This document shows positions 16,259-25,414 of a DNA stretch of 64,000 nucleotides, piece after piece (within the stretch, counting starts at the first letter, position 1; every line of letters starts with the position of its first letter). The stretch covers positions 124,001 to 188,000 of the forward strand of contig NZ_BJHU01000026.1 in NCBI RefSeq assembly GCF_005405905.1, read 5' to 3'. The translations under genes and the position numbers were made by a program. The notes under the pieces are model-generated. The model saw only the letters and a program-made list of their open reading frames with translations, was not told where the DNA came from and ran no database searches. This DNA is from Acidovorax sp. NB1. GTDB lineage: Bacteria; Pseudomonadota; Gammaproteobacteria; Burkholderiales; Burkholderiaceae_C.

Positions 16259-16634
16259 GTTGCTTGTTGCCAGGTGAGGAGGATTGGGCCCGCATTGTGA
16301 TCGCCTAGCGCAAGGCGCGGTGTCGCGCAAGTGCAGACTTGGCGGTGGGTGCAGGTCTCGAAAGTACAGAAATTCGATACTCTGCAGGGTTTTGGACGGT
16401 TCTCCCTGGCTTTGCCGGGGAGGCGAGGATTTTGTGCCGGATCATGTGCGCCATGTTCAACCTGCGAGCGATGGGCGATGGGATTGCGATGAACAGTTCT
16501 GTGCGGCCGAAGCCGAGGCAAACTACCATCGGCAACGGGCCAGCCAGGCCATGCGGAAAAGCCCGAACCCGTGGGCGGCATGTGCGGCGGTAGATTGGAT
16601 TGGACAGATTGACTCACTCTGGAGAAGCCGAGCG
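16259..16634. other. 376-bp intergenic region, divergent promoters
   Basis: It separates the saccharopine-dehydrogenase-like gene (minus) from the secreted protein gene (plus). Small open frames here lack ribosome binding sites and conserved features. A weak hairpin CCCTGGC-TTT-GCCGGGG lies near 16410. Nothing else was recognised. Confidence 0.4.
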
Positions 16635-17309
16635 ATGAGAAACCTTTGCATGATCTTGCGTCCCCAACGCCTGCTTGCGGGCGCCCTGGTGGCGATCGCG
16701 GTGGGTGGCCTGGTGCCACCAGTGGCCGCACAGACTGCAGCGCCTGTCACTCCATTGATGCTGCAGCAGTGGCGGCTGGGGCAGGAGCTGGGCCGCTATG
16801 GTCTGGCCCAGAACGATCCACAGGCCCTGCTCACAGCCGCCCGGCTGCAGCGCGCCTCGGGTTTGCAGCCTTCGCGGGCCCGCATGGACGGGGACCGTGG
16901 GGGCGTGGTGCAACAAACGGATGCGGCCAGCCTGCTGGCCCAGGCCAAGACGCTGGCCCAGGGCAAGCCGGAGCTGCTGGCGCTGATTGACGAGGCCTCG
17001 GCGGCGCGCCGCAGCCGCGGCACGTTGATCGGCCCGCAGGTGCAGCCCGTTCTCATGGGCGCGCGGGACATCAAACCCATTCTCCTGTCCTACAAACCTG
17101 GGCAGAAGGCCTTCTTCGGGATCGCCAGTGACCGGATGCAGGACATCGCGTTGTCCGTCAAGGGCCCCAAGAACGAACCCCTGTGCGAGCCCGCCCAGGC
17201 TGGCGGGGAGCTGCTGTGCGAGTGGGTATCGGGCGAAGCCCCGGATGTGCGTGTGGTGGTGACCAACCTCAGCACCAATGCCGTGATGCTGACGTTCTTC
17301 CATGATTGA
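16635..17309 (+). CDS. Secreted protein of unknown function, coupled to a patatin lipoprotein
   Basis: 224 residues with a signal peptide (about 1-33, ending PPVAAQ). The middle is alanine- and glutamine-rich (SLLAQAKTLAQGKPELLALIDEAS) and the C-terminal half looks like a small beta domain (KPILLSYKPGQKAFFGIASD; LCEWVSGEAPDVRVVVTNLS). No family was recognised. The gene overlaps the next gene by 8 nt, so the two proteins are made together; a role as a chaperone or partner for the phospholipase is inference. The ATG at 16635 has GGAGAAG about 8 nt ahead. Confidence 0.65.
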   Translation: MRNLCMILRPQRLLAGALVAIAVGGLVPPVAAQTAAPVTPLMLQQWRLGQELGRYGLAQNDPQALLTAARLQRASGLQPSRARMDGDRGGVVQQTDAASLLAQAKTLAQGKPELLALIDEASAARRSRGTLIGPQVQPVLMGARDIKPILLSYKPGQKAFFGIASDRMQDIALSVKGPKNEPLCEPAQAGGELLCEWVSGEAPDVRVVVTNLSTNAVMLTFFHD

Positions 17310-19080
17310 GCGCGGGGGGGCGCGGGGCTGGCGCACTGCCGGGGGGATGGTGCTTTTGGCGGCATGCCTGGCGGGTTGCACCGTGGTGGGCAGCCGCCCC
17401 GGGCTGAGCTACCGCAATGAGCCGGACATGGGGCGCTCCTTTGTGCGCCCGCAGGTGCCGGTTCCGCGAGCGGCCACTGAATGGGTGGCTGACCGGCCCC
17501 AGTTTGTGGGCCTGGCCCTCAGCGGCGGGGGCAGCCGCTCGGCCAACTTTGGCATGGCGGCCCTGGAAGAGCTGGACAAGCTGGGCATTCTGGGGAACGT
17601 GGACGCGGTTTCTGCGGTCAGCGGCGGCTCGATTCCCGCTGCCTACTTTGCGATCCATGGCGAGAAGCTGGATTGGGCAGAGCAGGGGCGCCAGATGGCA
17701 TCGACAGACTTCGCCATGCCGCTCATTGGAAAGCTGCTCAACCCTGTGAACCTGCTGGCGACGACTTTTTCGGACCTGGACCGCAGCGACCATCTCGCTG
17801 AGTTGTTCGAAGAAAAGCTCTTTGATGGCAAGCGGGTGACCTTTGCCGACCTGGGGCCGCGCGGGCCGCGCCGGCCTGCGGTGTATTTCAATGCCACGGA
17901 CACCACCAACGGCGGCGTGCGTTTTGTTTTCAGCGACCGGCAGTTTCTGCGCGCCACGGGGTCCGATCTCAGCCAGTTCCCCATTGCCTGGGCCATGGCT
18001 TCCTCGGGGGCGTTTCCGGGGGTGTTCAACTCGGTGACCTTGCGCCGCTACAGCCTGGACCCGGTGAAACGCCGGGAGGGCGGTGACGACCCCGGAGACA
18101 AGCGCTACCTGCACCTGATCGATGGCGGGCCCAGCGACAACCTGGGCGTCGAGACCCTGATCCGCCTGGCCCGCGAACACCATGTCAACCGCCTGAACGC
18201 CGGGCAGCCCTCGCAGGGCTGCATGATCATGATGGTGGACTCGCACGTGCCCAATGCCGGGGTGACGGAGATGCGGCAATCGGACCGGCGCAATTTCGGC
18301 TCGGTGCTGATCGACCTGAACTTCCTGGACGCCATCGACGCGATGCTGTCCAACCGCCGCGACCAGACCCTGTCGCAGATGGGCATCCGGCGGGATGCCC
18401 CCCAGGGGCAGTTCAACGTGGAGCTGGCGCCTGGGTTGTGGGACTACAAGATCCGGCCCTATCGCCGCATCAGCCAGTTCCCTGTCGATTACTACCACCT
18501 GGACGGCCGGGCCTTCACGGAGGCGCGGTACTTCACCCAGACCAACGCACTGGATCTGTCGGCCGCCAGGGTGCCGGAGCGGCGCCAGTTCGATTGCCAG
18601 GTGTGGCACATCGCGCTGGATGACATCCAGGCCATCGTGCCCTGGCGGGTTCAGGCGGGAGAAGGCAAACCCCTGGACCTGAACGCGGAGGCGGACAAGG
18701 AAGTGTTTGCCTACCGCTCCCGCCTGGGGCGCTTGATCAGCCAGGTGGCCACCAGCTACCGCCTGAGCGGCGCGCCGAACTGCAGCCAGGCCCAGCTCCA
18801 GGATTTGCTCTACGACGCAGCGCGGATCGCCGTGCGGCAAGACCGGATGTCTCTGGCCGAGGTCTGCCAATGGTTCGGGCAGCGTGGGCTGGACCAGGGC
18901 GGCCAATGCCATCTGGAGGATGAGCCCTTGTTCCGCCCCGAGCTCGCGGTCGCCCCCATACGCCAGCCGTTGAACCTGACCGAGTCCGAGCAGAACACCG
19001 ACCGGTTTGTGAAATGTGTGTCCGGGGCGGGCGCTGGGCGTCTGCCCGCAGTCCTGCCGGAGCCCCTGTTGATGCGCTGA
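17302..19080 (+). CDS. Patatin-like phospholipase lipoprotein
   Basis: 592 residues. The signal peptide ends in the lipobox L23-A-G-C26, so the protein should be lipid-anchored. The patatin fold is clear: oxyanion loop SGGGSRSA (74-81), nucleophile elbow AVSGGS (S107) and the DGGPSDNLG aspartate block near residue 275. Patatins hydrolyse acyl esters of phospholipids. The elbow reads A-V-S-G-G where the family usually has G-x-S-x-G. The C-terminal half (about 330-592) is not recognised and may bind substrate or partner. It starts inside the secreted-protein gene, so expression is coupled. Confidence 0.8.
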   Translation: MIERGGARGWRTAGGMVLLAACLAGCTVVGSRPGLSYRNEPDMGRSFVRPQVPVPRAATEWVADRPQFVGLALSGGGSRSANFGMAALEELDKLGILGNVDAVSAVSGGSIPAAYFAIHGEKLDWAEQGRQMASTDFAMPLIGKLLNPVNLLATTFSDLDRSDHLAELFEEKLFDGKRVTFADLGPRGPRRPAVYFNATDTTNGGVRFVFSDRQFLRATGSDLSQFPIAWAMASSGAFPGVFNSVTLRRYSLDPVKRREGGDDPGDKRYLHLIDGGPSDNLGVETLIRLAREHHVNRLNAGQPSQGCMIMMVDSHVPNAGVTEMRQSDRRNFGSVLIDLNFLDAIDAMLSNRRDQTLSQMGIRRDAPQGQFNVELAPGLWDYKIRPYRRISQFPVDYYHLDGRAFTEARYFTQTNALDLSAARVPERRQFDCQVWHIALDDIQAIVPWRVQAGEGKPLDLNAEADKEVFAYRSRLGRLISQVATSYRLSGAPNCSQAQLQDLLYDAARIAVRQDRMSLAEVCQWFGQRGLDQGGQCHLEDEPLFRPELAVAPIRQPLNLTESEQNTDRFVKCVSGAGAGRLPAVLPEPLLMR

Positions 19081-19259
19081 TCCCGCCATCTGCTGCGGGC
19101 AGCTGCCTTGGAGAGACGCCATCAGGCGCCAAAAGGTATCGGATTCCGGTACTTTTTGGGCTTGTGCTGGGTACTTTGGCGTTCTGGTGGCTTGTCCTGG
19201 CCGGGTTTCCCGCACCATTCGCTCCGTGTTCAACCAACGCCCCCCCGGGGCACACAGCA

Positions 19260-19748
19260 ATGTCTTCCTCTCCCATCGTGGTTCAGCGTGACACCAAGGC
19301 CTGGCAGCTGCAGGTGTGGGTCTCGTTCGGCATCGCGGTTTTTCTGTGCGCAGTGGGCCTGGCGTGGCTGCCGGGCGAGCAGCTGGAACAGGCGTTCATG
19401 GTGATGGGGTATGTGTTTTGCCTCTCGGCCGCGTTTGTGCTGGCCAAGTTTGTGCGGGACAACGAAAGCGCCTCGCGCCGTGGTGGTGGCGACACCCCTA
19501 TGTGGAAGCTGGTGGTGTGGGGTGGCTTTGCGGTGGCCATGGGTCTGACGGGCTGGGGCCTGCTGAGCATGGACATCAACGTGACCTACAAGGCGTTTCT
19601 GGGGGTGAGCTGGCTGTACCTGATCACCACGGCCTTCACGCTGGCCAAGATGCTGCGCGACCGCCACGAGGCGGACCTGATGGACGCCCGCCTGCAAGGC
19701 CGCCGCGAAGCTGCCCAGGCGGCAGCCCAGAACCACAGCGCGAACTGA
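19260..19748 (+). CDS. YiaA/YiaB-like inner membrane protein
   Basis: 162 residues with four membrane helices in two repeated pairs (WQLQVWVSFGIAVFLCAVGLAWL and WKLVVWGGFAVAMGLTGWGLL), each followed by a helix ending VLAKFVRD or TLAKMLRD. This internal repeat is the YiaA/YiaB pattern, a family of unknown function induced by stress in some bacteria. The ATG at 19260 is the first that starts directly before the repeat; a longer frame from 19014 overlaps the patatin gene and is unlikely. Confidence 0.75.
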   Translation: MSSSPIVVQRDTKAWQLQVWVSFGIAVFLCAVGLAWLPGEQLEQAFMVMGYVFCLSAAFVLAKFVRDNESASRRGGGDTPMWKLVVWGGFAVAMGLTGWGLLSMDINVTYKAFLGVSWLYLITTAFTLAKMLRDRHEADLMDARLQGRREAAQAAAQNHSAN

Positions 19749-19870
19749 TCGCTTCGGATGTACGCAGGCGGCGCATTGCTGCCCGTACCGGCAAATTTTC
19801 TTTCTGGTTTTCGACCCGGTTTCTCCCGCACCCTGGGTGCGTGGTGGGACCGCATTTTGAGGAGTGAATG

Positions 19871-20353
19871 ATGATGAATACCGTGTTTTCTTCGTGGGAC
19901 CCCTCCCGACTGCCCCGCGCCCTGCTGGCCGTCGGTGTGGTGTGCGCGGCCCTGGTAGCGGCCGCTCCGGCCCGGGCGCAGAGCGAAGCGTCTGCCGCGC
20001 TGTCGATGCTGCCCGTGGCCTCGGTGGTGGGCACGGCGTCGGTGGCCTCGGCCGCCGCAGGCGCGGTGGTGACGGTGCCGGCCGCACTGTCGGTGGGCGG
20101 TGCGGTGCTGACGGTGCGGGCAGTGGAGGCCTCGGCTGTGGGCACGGTGTACCTGCTGGAGCGTGCTTCGGACGGCGCCCAGGTGAGTGTGGAGGTGGTC
20201 GGCCGTGGTGTGGCGGGCTCGGCCTATGCAGTGGGCACGGTGGTGACCTGCAGCGTGATCGGCACGGGCGTGATCTTGTCGGCGGCGGGTGAGGCGATTG
20301 CCTTTGTGCCCAATGCCATCGGCCGCGCTTTGCTGCACAACGAGCGCCTGTGA
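19871..20353 (+). CDS. Small secreted, valine-rich protein of unknown function
   Basis: About 160 residues. A signal peptide ending APARAQ (about residue 37) is followed by a strikingly low-complexity Val/Ala/Ser/Gly sequence (VASVVGTASVASAAAGAVV) that could be membrane-inserting or beta-rich. Three ATGs occur in tandem (19868, 19871, 19874); the TGAGGAG ribosome binding site favours the second or third. It opens a four-gene run on the plus strand with the DUF2145 gene 11 nt downstream. Confidence 0.6.
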   Translation: MMNTVFSSWDPSRLPRALLAVGVVCAALVAAAPARAQSEASAALSMLPVASVVGTASVASAAAGAVVTVPAALSVGGAVLTVRAVEASAVGTVYLLERASDGAQVSVEVVGRGVAGSAYAVGTVVTCSVIGTGVILSAAGEAIAFVPNAIGRALLHNERL

Positions 20354-20364
20354 GGAGCGGCACG

Positions 20365-21219
20365 ATGGTGAAAGCCCTGAACCTTGGTCGCGATCCCGTG
20401 CAGCACATCCCCGCCGTGGTGGGCATGGTGTTCCTTGCCGGGGCCGCGCTGGTGGCCGCCACCCCGGCCCACGCGGGCCGCTCCTGCGAATCCCGCAAGC
20501 CCGTGCCGCCCCAGGTGATCGAGCGCGGCATGAAGCTGGCCGAGCAGACCTCGGCTGCGCTGGATGCCGAGCATGCCAAATCCGGCGCGCAGGTGGTGGC
20601 CCTGGCCCGCGCGGGGCAAGACCTCTCCAAGTACGGTCTGCGCTACTCGCACATGGGCTGGGCCTACAAGACCGCCGAAGGCCCCTGGCGTGTGGCGCAC
20701 AAGCTCAACGAATGTGGCACGGCGGTGGGGCACCTGTACCGCCAGGGCCTGGGCGAATTCTTCCTGGACGACCTGTGGCGCTACGAGGCCGTGTATGTCG
20801 TGCCCACGCCCGAGGTGCAGCAGCGCCTGCTGGCGGTGCTGCAGGACAAGGGCCGCACCAAGGCGCTGCAGCACCTGCCGTACAGCATGGTCAGCTACGC
20901 GTGGGGCCGCAAATACCAGCAGTCCAACCAGTGGGCGCTGGAGACCCTGGCGATGGCCATGGAGCCCGGCACCGTGCGTGCGCGCGACCAGGCGCAGGCC
21001 TGGCTGCAGTTCAAGGGCTACGAACCCACGGCGCTCAAGCTCGGGCCGCTCACGCGCATGGGCGGGCGGGTCGGGTCAGCCAATATTGCGTTTGACGATC
21101 ACCCCGGCGAGAAGCGTTTTTCGGACCGCATCGAGACCGTCACGGTGGACTCGGTGCTGGCGTGGCTGCAGCGCACCCAGCTGGCGGCGCCTTCGGTGGT
21201 GCTGGTGCTGAAAAATTGA
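20365..21219 (+). CDS. DUF2145 family secreted protein
   Basis: 284 residues. A signal peptide (ending TPAHAG, about residue 38) is followed by the conserved DUF2145 core: YSHMGWAYK, VAHKLNECGTA, YRQGLGEFFLDDLWRYEA and LPYSMVSYAWGRKYQQSNQW. DUF2145 proteins are found in Proteobacteria, have invariant His/Cys/Ser residues (YSHMG, NECG, NQW) that look catalytic and may belong to the NlpC/P60-like peptidases; that is inference. The ATG at 20365 has GAGGAG 8 nt upstream, better than a GTG at 20350. Confidence 0.8.
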   Translation: MVKALNLGRDPVQHIPAVVGMVFLAGAALVAATPAHAGRSCESRKPVPPQVIERGMKLAEQTSAALDAEHAKSGAQVVALARAGQDLSKYGLRYSHMGWAYKTAEGPWRVAHKLNECGTAVGHLYRQGLGEFFLDDLWRYEAVYVVPTPEVQQRLLAVLQDKGRTKALQHLPYSMVSYAWGRKYQQSNQWALETLAMAMEPGTVRARDQAQAWLQFKGYEPTALKLGPLTRMGGRVGSANIAFDDHPGEKRFSDRIETVTVDSVLAWLQRTQLAAPSVVLVLKN

Positions 21220-21221
21220 AC

Positions 21222-21276
21222 AAAAATCGGCCTTTGCGCCTGTCTGGTAAGCGGTTGTAGCTATCAAATCAGTAGT
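21222..21276 (+). repeat. Copy R3 of the dispersed ~54-bp element
   Basis: AAATCGGCCTTTGCGCCTG, GGTAAGCGG and TAGCTATCAAATCAGTAGT. The TTT end begins 3 nt after the DUF2145 stop codon, so the element separates it from the next gene. Confidence 0.75.
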
Positions 21277-21296
21277 ATCTGAGGAGAGAAGTCACC

Positions 21297-22352
21297 ATGA
21301 GCAAATCACTGCGCTTGTCCGAAAAATGGTTTCGCCGGGGCCTGTGGCTGGTGGCGCTGGTGTTTGCCAGCTTCCTCATCGGCCTGGGTGGCACCATCGT
21401 GGGCGATCTGCCCAAGGTCGAGACGCCGCTGCGGGTGGACGACTTCCTCGACAAACCCGCTGCCGACAAGCTGCGTACCGAGGTCAAGGCCGCACGCCAG
21501 GCCGAGCAGGACGCGCAGACCGCGCTGGAGCAGGCCCAGCTGCAGCGCAGCAAGGTGCGCAGCGAGGTGCAGGCCGAGCGGGAGAGCTTCAACAACTGGC
21601 TGTCCACGCGCAGCGCCACGCAGCGGGCCGACCAGGACCCCGAAGTGCTGGCGCGCACCCAGGCGCTGGATGTGCTCAAGCTCGCCGAACGCAAGACCCA
21701 GCAAGCGGTCGAGGCCCAGCAGCAGGCTGCCCTGGACGCCCGCCAGGACGCTGCCGCACGGCAGGAGCAGCTGAGCCGCATGGAGGCTGACGGCTACGTC
21801 AAGCTCGCCGCCGAGCGCCGCAAGGTCGAGCTGCGCGTGTTCCTCTACCGCCTGGCCCTCACGCTGCCGCTGCTGGCCGTCGCGGGCTGGCTGTTCGTCA
21901 AGCAGCGCAAAAGCACCTACTGGCCGTTTGTGTGGGGCTTCATCTTCTTCGCGCTGTTTGCCTTCTTTGTGGAGCTGGTGCCCTACCTGCCCAGCTACGG
22001 CGGCTACGTGCGCTATGTGGTGGGCATTGCCATCACGGCCGTGGTGGGGCGCTATGCCATCCAGGCGCTCAACCGTTACCTGGAGCGCCAGAAGCTGGCC
22101 GAGGCCCTGCCCGACCAGGAGCGCCGCAAGGAACTGAGCTACGACGTGGCCCTGGCGCGCCTGGCCAAGAACGTGTGCCCCGGCTGCGAGCGGCCGGTGG
22201 ACCTGAAGAACGAAAAAATCGACTTCTGCCCGCACTGCGGCATTGGCCTGTTTGACCACTGCGGCAGCTGCTCTACGCGCAAAAGCGCCTTTGCACGGTT
22301 CTGCCACGCCTGTGGCACCGGGGCGGGCGTCAAGCTGGCGCGCGAAGACTGA
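21297..22352 (+). CDS. Membrane-anchored coiled-coil protein with C-terminal zinc ribbons
   Basis: 351 residues: one N-terminal membrane helix (about 15-37), a long Gln/Ala/Glu-rich coiled coil in the periplasm (about 50-175), three membrane helices (about 180-265) and a cytoplasmic C-terminal double zinc ribbon with pairs CPGC, CPHC, C-GSC and CHAC. The layout suggests an envelope scaffold or sensor; the function is unknown. A GAGGAGAG ribosome binding site precedes the ATG at 21297. The FAD oxidase gene starts 7 nt downstream. Confidence 0.65.
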   Translation: MSKSLRLSEKWFRRGLWLVALVFASFLIGLGGTIVGDLPKVETPLRVDDFLDKPAADKLRTEVKAARQAEQDAQTALEQAQLQRSKVRSEVQAERESFNNWLSTRSATQRADQDPEVLARTQALDVLKLAERKTQQAVEAQQQAALDARQDAAARQEQLSRMEADGYVKLAAERRKVELRVFLYRLALTLPLLAVAGWLFVKQRKSTYWPFVWGFIFFALFAFFVELVPYLPSYGGYVRYVVGIAITAVVGRYAIQALNRYLERQKLAEALPDQERRKELSYDVALARLAKNVCPGCERPVDLKNEKIDFCPHCGIGLFDHCGSCSTRKSAFARFCHACGTGAGVKLARED

Positions 22353-22359
22353 GGCGCGG

Positions 22360-23787
22360 GTGAGCACCGCACCCCACGGGCTGCGCCGCCGCGAACTGCT
22401 GGGCGCATTGGCGGCCGCAGGTGTGCTGGGGGCTGTGCCCCTGCCTGCCCACAGCGCGCCCGGCGCGCTGATCGAGAACGTGACCCGCCTGTACCCCGTG
22501 CGGGTGGCGCGGGTGGTAGTGCCCACCCGTGTGCAGGACGTGGTGCAGGCGGTGCAGCACTGGCCCGGCGCCGTGGCCGTGGGGGGCGGGCGCTACAGCA
22601 TGGGCGGGCAGGTGGGCGTGGAAGGCGGCCTGCACATCGACATGCGCAGCATGAACGCCCTGGTGTGGCTGGACGCCCCCGCCCGCACGGTGCGCGTGCA
22701 GGCGGGCATGCGCTGGCGCGACCTGCAGGACCACCTGGACCCGCACGACCTGGCGGTGCGGACCATGCAGAGTTATGCGAACTTCACCGTGGGCGGGTCG
22801 GTGTCGGTCAACGTGCATGGCCGCTATGTGGGGCATGGGCCCATCAGCGCATCGGTGCGGGCGCTGCAGATCGTGCTGGCCAGCGGCGAGGTGCGGGAGG
22901 CCAGCCGCCAGCAGCATGCAGACCTGTTCCGCGCCGCGCTGGGGGGTTACGGCGGGCTGGGGGTGATCACCGAGGTGGAACTGGACCTGGACGCCAACAC
23001 CGCCATCGAGCGCAGCGTGGCCCAGGTGGCGCTGGACGACTACCCCGGCTTCTTTGCCGCCAAGGTGCGCGCCAACGCCCGGGCCGTGATGCACAACGCC
23101 GACCTGCTGCCCCCGCACTTTGACCGCGCCACCGCCGTGACCTGGGCCACTACCGACAAGCCCGTGACGGTGCCCGAGCGCCTGGTGCCCCGCGGCCAGC
23201 ACTATGCCCTGGAGAAATCCGTGATCTGGGCCCTGACCGAGCTGCCAGGGGGCGACCAGCTGCAGCACAAGGTGGTGCGCCCGGCGTTGCTGCGCGGCCA
23301 GCCGGTGGTGTGGCGCAACCACGAGGCCAGCCTGGATGTGGCCTCGCTGGAGCCCGCCAGCCGCGCGCAGTCCACCTATGTGCTGCAGGAATATTTTGTG
23401 CCCGTGGCCCGGTTCGCCGTTTTCACGCGGGGCCTGGCCCGCATCCTGCAGCAGCATGGGGCGCAGGTGCTCAACATCTCGGTGCGCCACGCACCGCCCG
23501 ACCCCGATGCCGTGATGGCCTGGGCGCGCGAGGAGGTGTTTTCGTGGGTGCTGTATTACAAGCAAGGCACCAGCGCCGAGGCCTGCGCAGCCGTGGGCCT
23601 GTGGACGCGTGCACTGATCGACCTGGCCCTGGAGCAGGGCGGCACCTACTACCTGCCGTACCAGCGCCATGCCACGCAGGCGCAGTTTGCAGCGGCCTAC
23701 CCGCAGGCCGACCGGTTTCGCGCCACCAAGGCCGTGTGGGACCCGGCAGGGCGCATGCGCAACATGCTCTGGGCGCAGTATTTGTAG
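22360..23787 (+). CDS. Tat-exported FAD-binding oxidase (VAO/BBE fold)
   Basis: About 475 residues from a GTG start. The N-terminus LRRRELLGALAAAGVLG resembles a twin-arginine signal. The FAD_binding_4 domain shows VVVPTRVQDVVQAVQHW, AVGGGRYSMGGQ and the VGGSVSVNVHGR loop, and the C-terminus has the D-arabinono-1,4-lactone-oxidase-like pattern. Such enzymes oxidise sugar lactones, alcohols or decaprenyl-phosphoribose. No flavin-linking His was identified with certainty. Last gene of the run beginning at 19871. Confidence 0.75.
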   Translation: MSTAPHGLRRRELLGALAAAGVLGAVPLPAHSAPGALIENVTRLYPVRVARVVVPTRVQDVVQAVQHWPGAVAVGGGRYSMGGQVGVEGGLHIDMRSMNALVWLDAPARTVRVQAGMRWRDLQDHLDPHDLAVRTMQSYANFTVGGSVSVNVHGRYVGHGPISASVRALQIVLASGEVREASRQQHADLFRAALGGYGGLGVITEVELDLDANTAIERSVAQVALDDYPGFFAAKVRANARAVMHNADLLPPHFDRATAVTWATTDKPVTVPERLVPRGQHYALEKSVIWALTELPGGDQLQHKVVRPALLRGQPVVWRNHEASLDVASLEPASRAQSTYVLQEYFVPVARFAVFTRGLARILQQHGAQVLNISVRHAPPDPDAVMAWAREEVFSWVLYYKQGTSAEACAAVGLWTRALIDLALEQGGTYYLPYQRHATQAQFAAAYPQADRFRATKAVWDPAGRMRNMLWAQYL

Positions 23788-23824
23788 GGCGGCGGACGCC
23801 GGTTGTGGGGTGCGATGCAGGCAG

Positions 23825-25243
23825 TCAGGCCAGCGCCACCCGGTTGCGCCCTTCGGCCTTGGCGCGGTAGAGCGCGGCATCGGCCGCCAGCAGCAGCATG
23901 TCCATGTCGGCATTGCCGCCCATGGTGGCGCTGTGCACCAGGCCAATGCTCACGGTGGCGTGCTGGGTGGGCCCGTGGCCGCCGGGGGCAGTGGCAAAGG
24001 GCTGCTGCTCCACCGCGCTGCGCAGGCGCTCGGCCATGGCGTGGGCCTCGGCGGGCGACACCCCGGGCAGCACCGCCGCAAATTCTTCGCCGCCCAGGCG
24101 GCCCAGCAGGTCCTGGGGGCGCAGCGTGCGCGCCAGGGCCTCGGCAATGCCGATGAGCAGCTGGTCGCCCGCGCCATGCCCGTGCTGGTCGTTGACCTGT
24201 TTGAAGAAGTCCACGTCCAGCATCAGCACCGCCGCTCCGGCGGACCCGCGCTGGTGGCTGGCCACGAGCCGCGCGCCCTGCTTGAGCAGGGCCCGGCGCG
24301 CGAGCACGCCGGTCAGGTCGTCGTGGCGCACGGCGTGGTCCAGGCGGCGCAGGGCCTCGGCGCGCGCGGCGCTGGCGCAGGCCACCGCCAGCGGCCCCAG
24401 CGCCAGCAGCGTGACGCCCACCCGCAGCGAGAACACATCGCCCGCATGGGCGGGCGTGAAGTTGAGCACGCCCGTGGCCACGCCTGCCATGGTCCACAGG
24501 CACACCACCAGCGACAGCAGGCTGGCGGTGAAGGCGCTGTAGCTGAGCGCGCACCACAGCAGCCCTGGCACCACAAAGGCCAGCATGCCCGGCCCGCCGA
24601 TCACGGTGCGGATGCCTTCGGCCAGCAGCAGCGAGCTGATGGGCGCCACGCGCCAGAACAGCGGCATGCCCTGCAGGCCACCCTGCGGGGCCTGCGGCGG
24701 GTCGTCGGCGCGCGGCGCGGCCAGCACCACGGGCACGATGAGCATGTAGTTCATCAGGTCGGTGCTGAACCACAGCGAGAGCAGGTCCGTCCAGGGGGCG
24801 TTGAAGTACACCGGCGCGGCGCCGCAGCCCGCCAGCGCGCCCACGGTGCTGGCCACCAGCGCCGCCAGCAGCAGATACAGCGCCGAGGCCGTGCGCTGCA
24901 GGCGCCGAATGCTTTCGTCCAGCCGGCGCAGCACCAGCCAGCCCGCCGTGGCGCCCAGCAGGTTGGCCGCGTTGAGCCACAGGGCCATGCCCCAGGCGCT
25001 GCCCGTGACCAGGTCGGCCGCCACATAGCCCACCGCCGCCGCCGCCCAGGCCGGTGGCCGGGCGAGGTGGGGGTAGCGCACCAGCAGGCCCAGCAGCAGC
25101 GCATTGGCGGGCCAGAACGCCGACAGGAACCCGATGGGCCGCGCAAAGATGCCCACCAGGCAGGCGCCAAAAATCAGCAGCCCCAAGGCCAGCCAGGCCA
25201 GCGCGGGCGGCATCGGCCGGGGGAGAGCAAGGGTGCGGAGCAT
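23825..25243 (-). CDS. Diguanylate cyclase with MASE1 membrane sensor
   Basis: 472 residues. The N-terminal MASE1 region has about eight membrane helices (FWPANALLLGLLVRYP; AANLLGATAGWLVLRR). The C-terminal GGDEF domain has DDLTGVLARRALL, VLMLDVDFFKQVNDQHGHGAGD and the active-site loop GGEEF, with an RPQD inhibitory site five residues upstream. It should make c-di-GMP from GTP and be feedback-controlled. The ATG at 25243 was used; a TTG at 25339 would add residues of no value. Confidence 0.85.
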   Translation of the reverse strand: MLRTLALPRPMPPALAWLALGLLIFGACLVGIFARPIGFLSAFWPANALLLGLLVRYPHLARPPAWAAAAVGYVAADLVTGSAWGMALWLNAANLLGATAGWLVLRRLDESIRRLQRTASALYLLLAALVASTVGALAGCGAAPVYFNAPWTDLLSLWFSTDLMNYMLIVPVVLAAPRADDPPQAPQGGLQGMPLFWRVAPISSLLLAEGIRTVIGGPGMLAFVVPGLLWCALSYSAFTASLLSLVVCLWTMAGVATGVLNFTPAHAGDVFSLRVGVTLLALGPLAVACASAARAEALRRLDHAVRHDDLTGVLARRALLKQGARLVASHQRGSAGAAVLMLDVDFFKQVNDQHGHGAGDQLLIGIAEALARTLRPQDLLGRLGGEEFAAVLPGVSPAEAHAMAERLRSAVEQQPFATAPGGHGPTQHATVSIGLVHSATMGGNADMDMLLLAADAALYRAKAEGRNRVALA

Positions 25244-25370
25244 GGAGGTGGGCAGCGGGCGGTGGTGGATTGTCTCCGCAGCCGGTGGGCAGGCCGTGGG
25301 GTGCCCTGGTATGTTGAAACATTTGTTGACAATTGCCAACAGCCCGGGGGACGTGTCCCGTGGTTTTACT

Positions 25371-25414
25371 GCGCGTCTATGGCGCGTCTATGGCGCGTCT
25401 ATGGCGCATTTATG
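25371..25414. repeat. Four tandem copies of an 11-bp unit GCGCGTCTATG
   Basis: Three perfect copies (25371-25381, 25382-25392, 25393-25403) and a fourth with two changes (25404-25414). Each contains an ATG but no open frame of interest. The unit length equals about one helical turn. Confidence 0.8.

Noticed and set aside
16284..16634. N-terminal extension of the secreted protein frame upstream of 16635
   Set aside because: No ribosome binding site, no conserved residues and the signal peptide starts at 16635.
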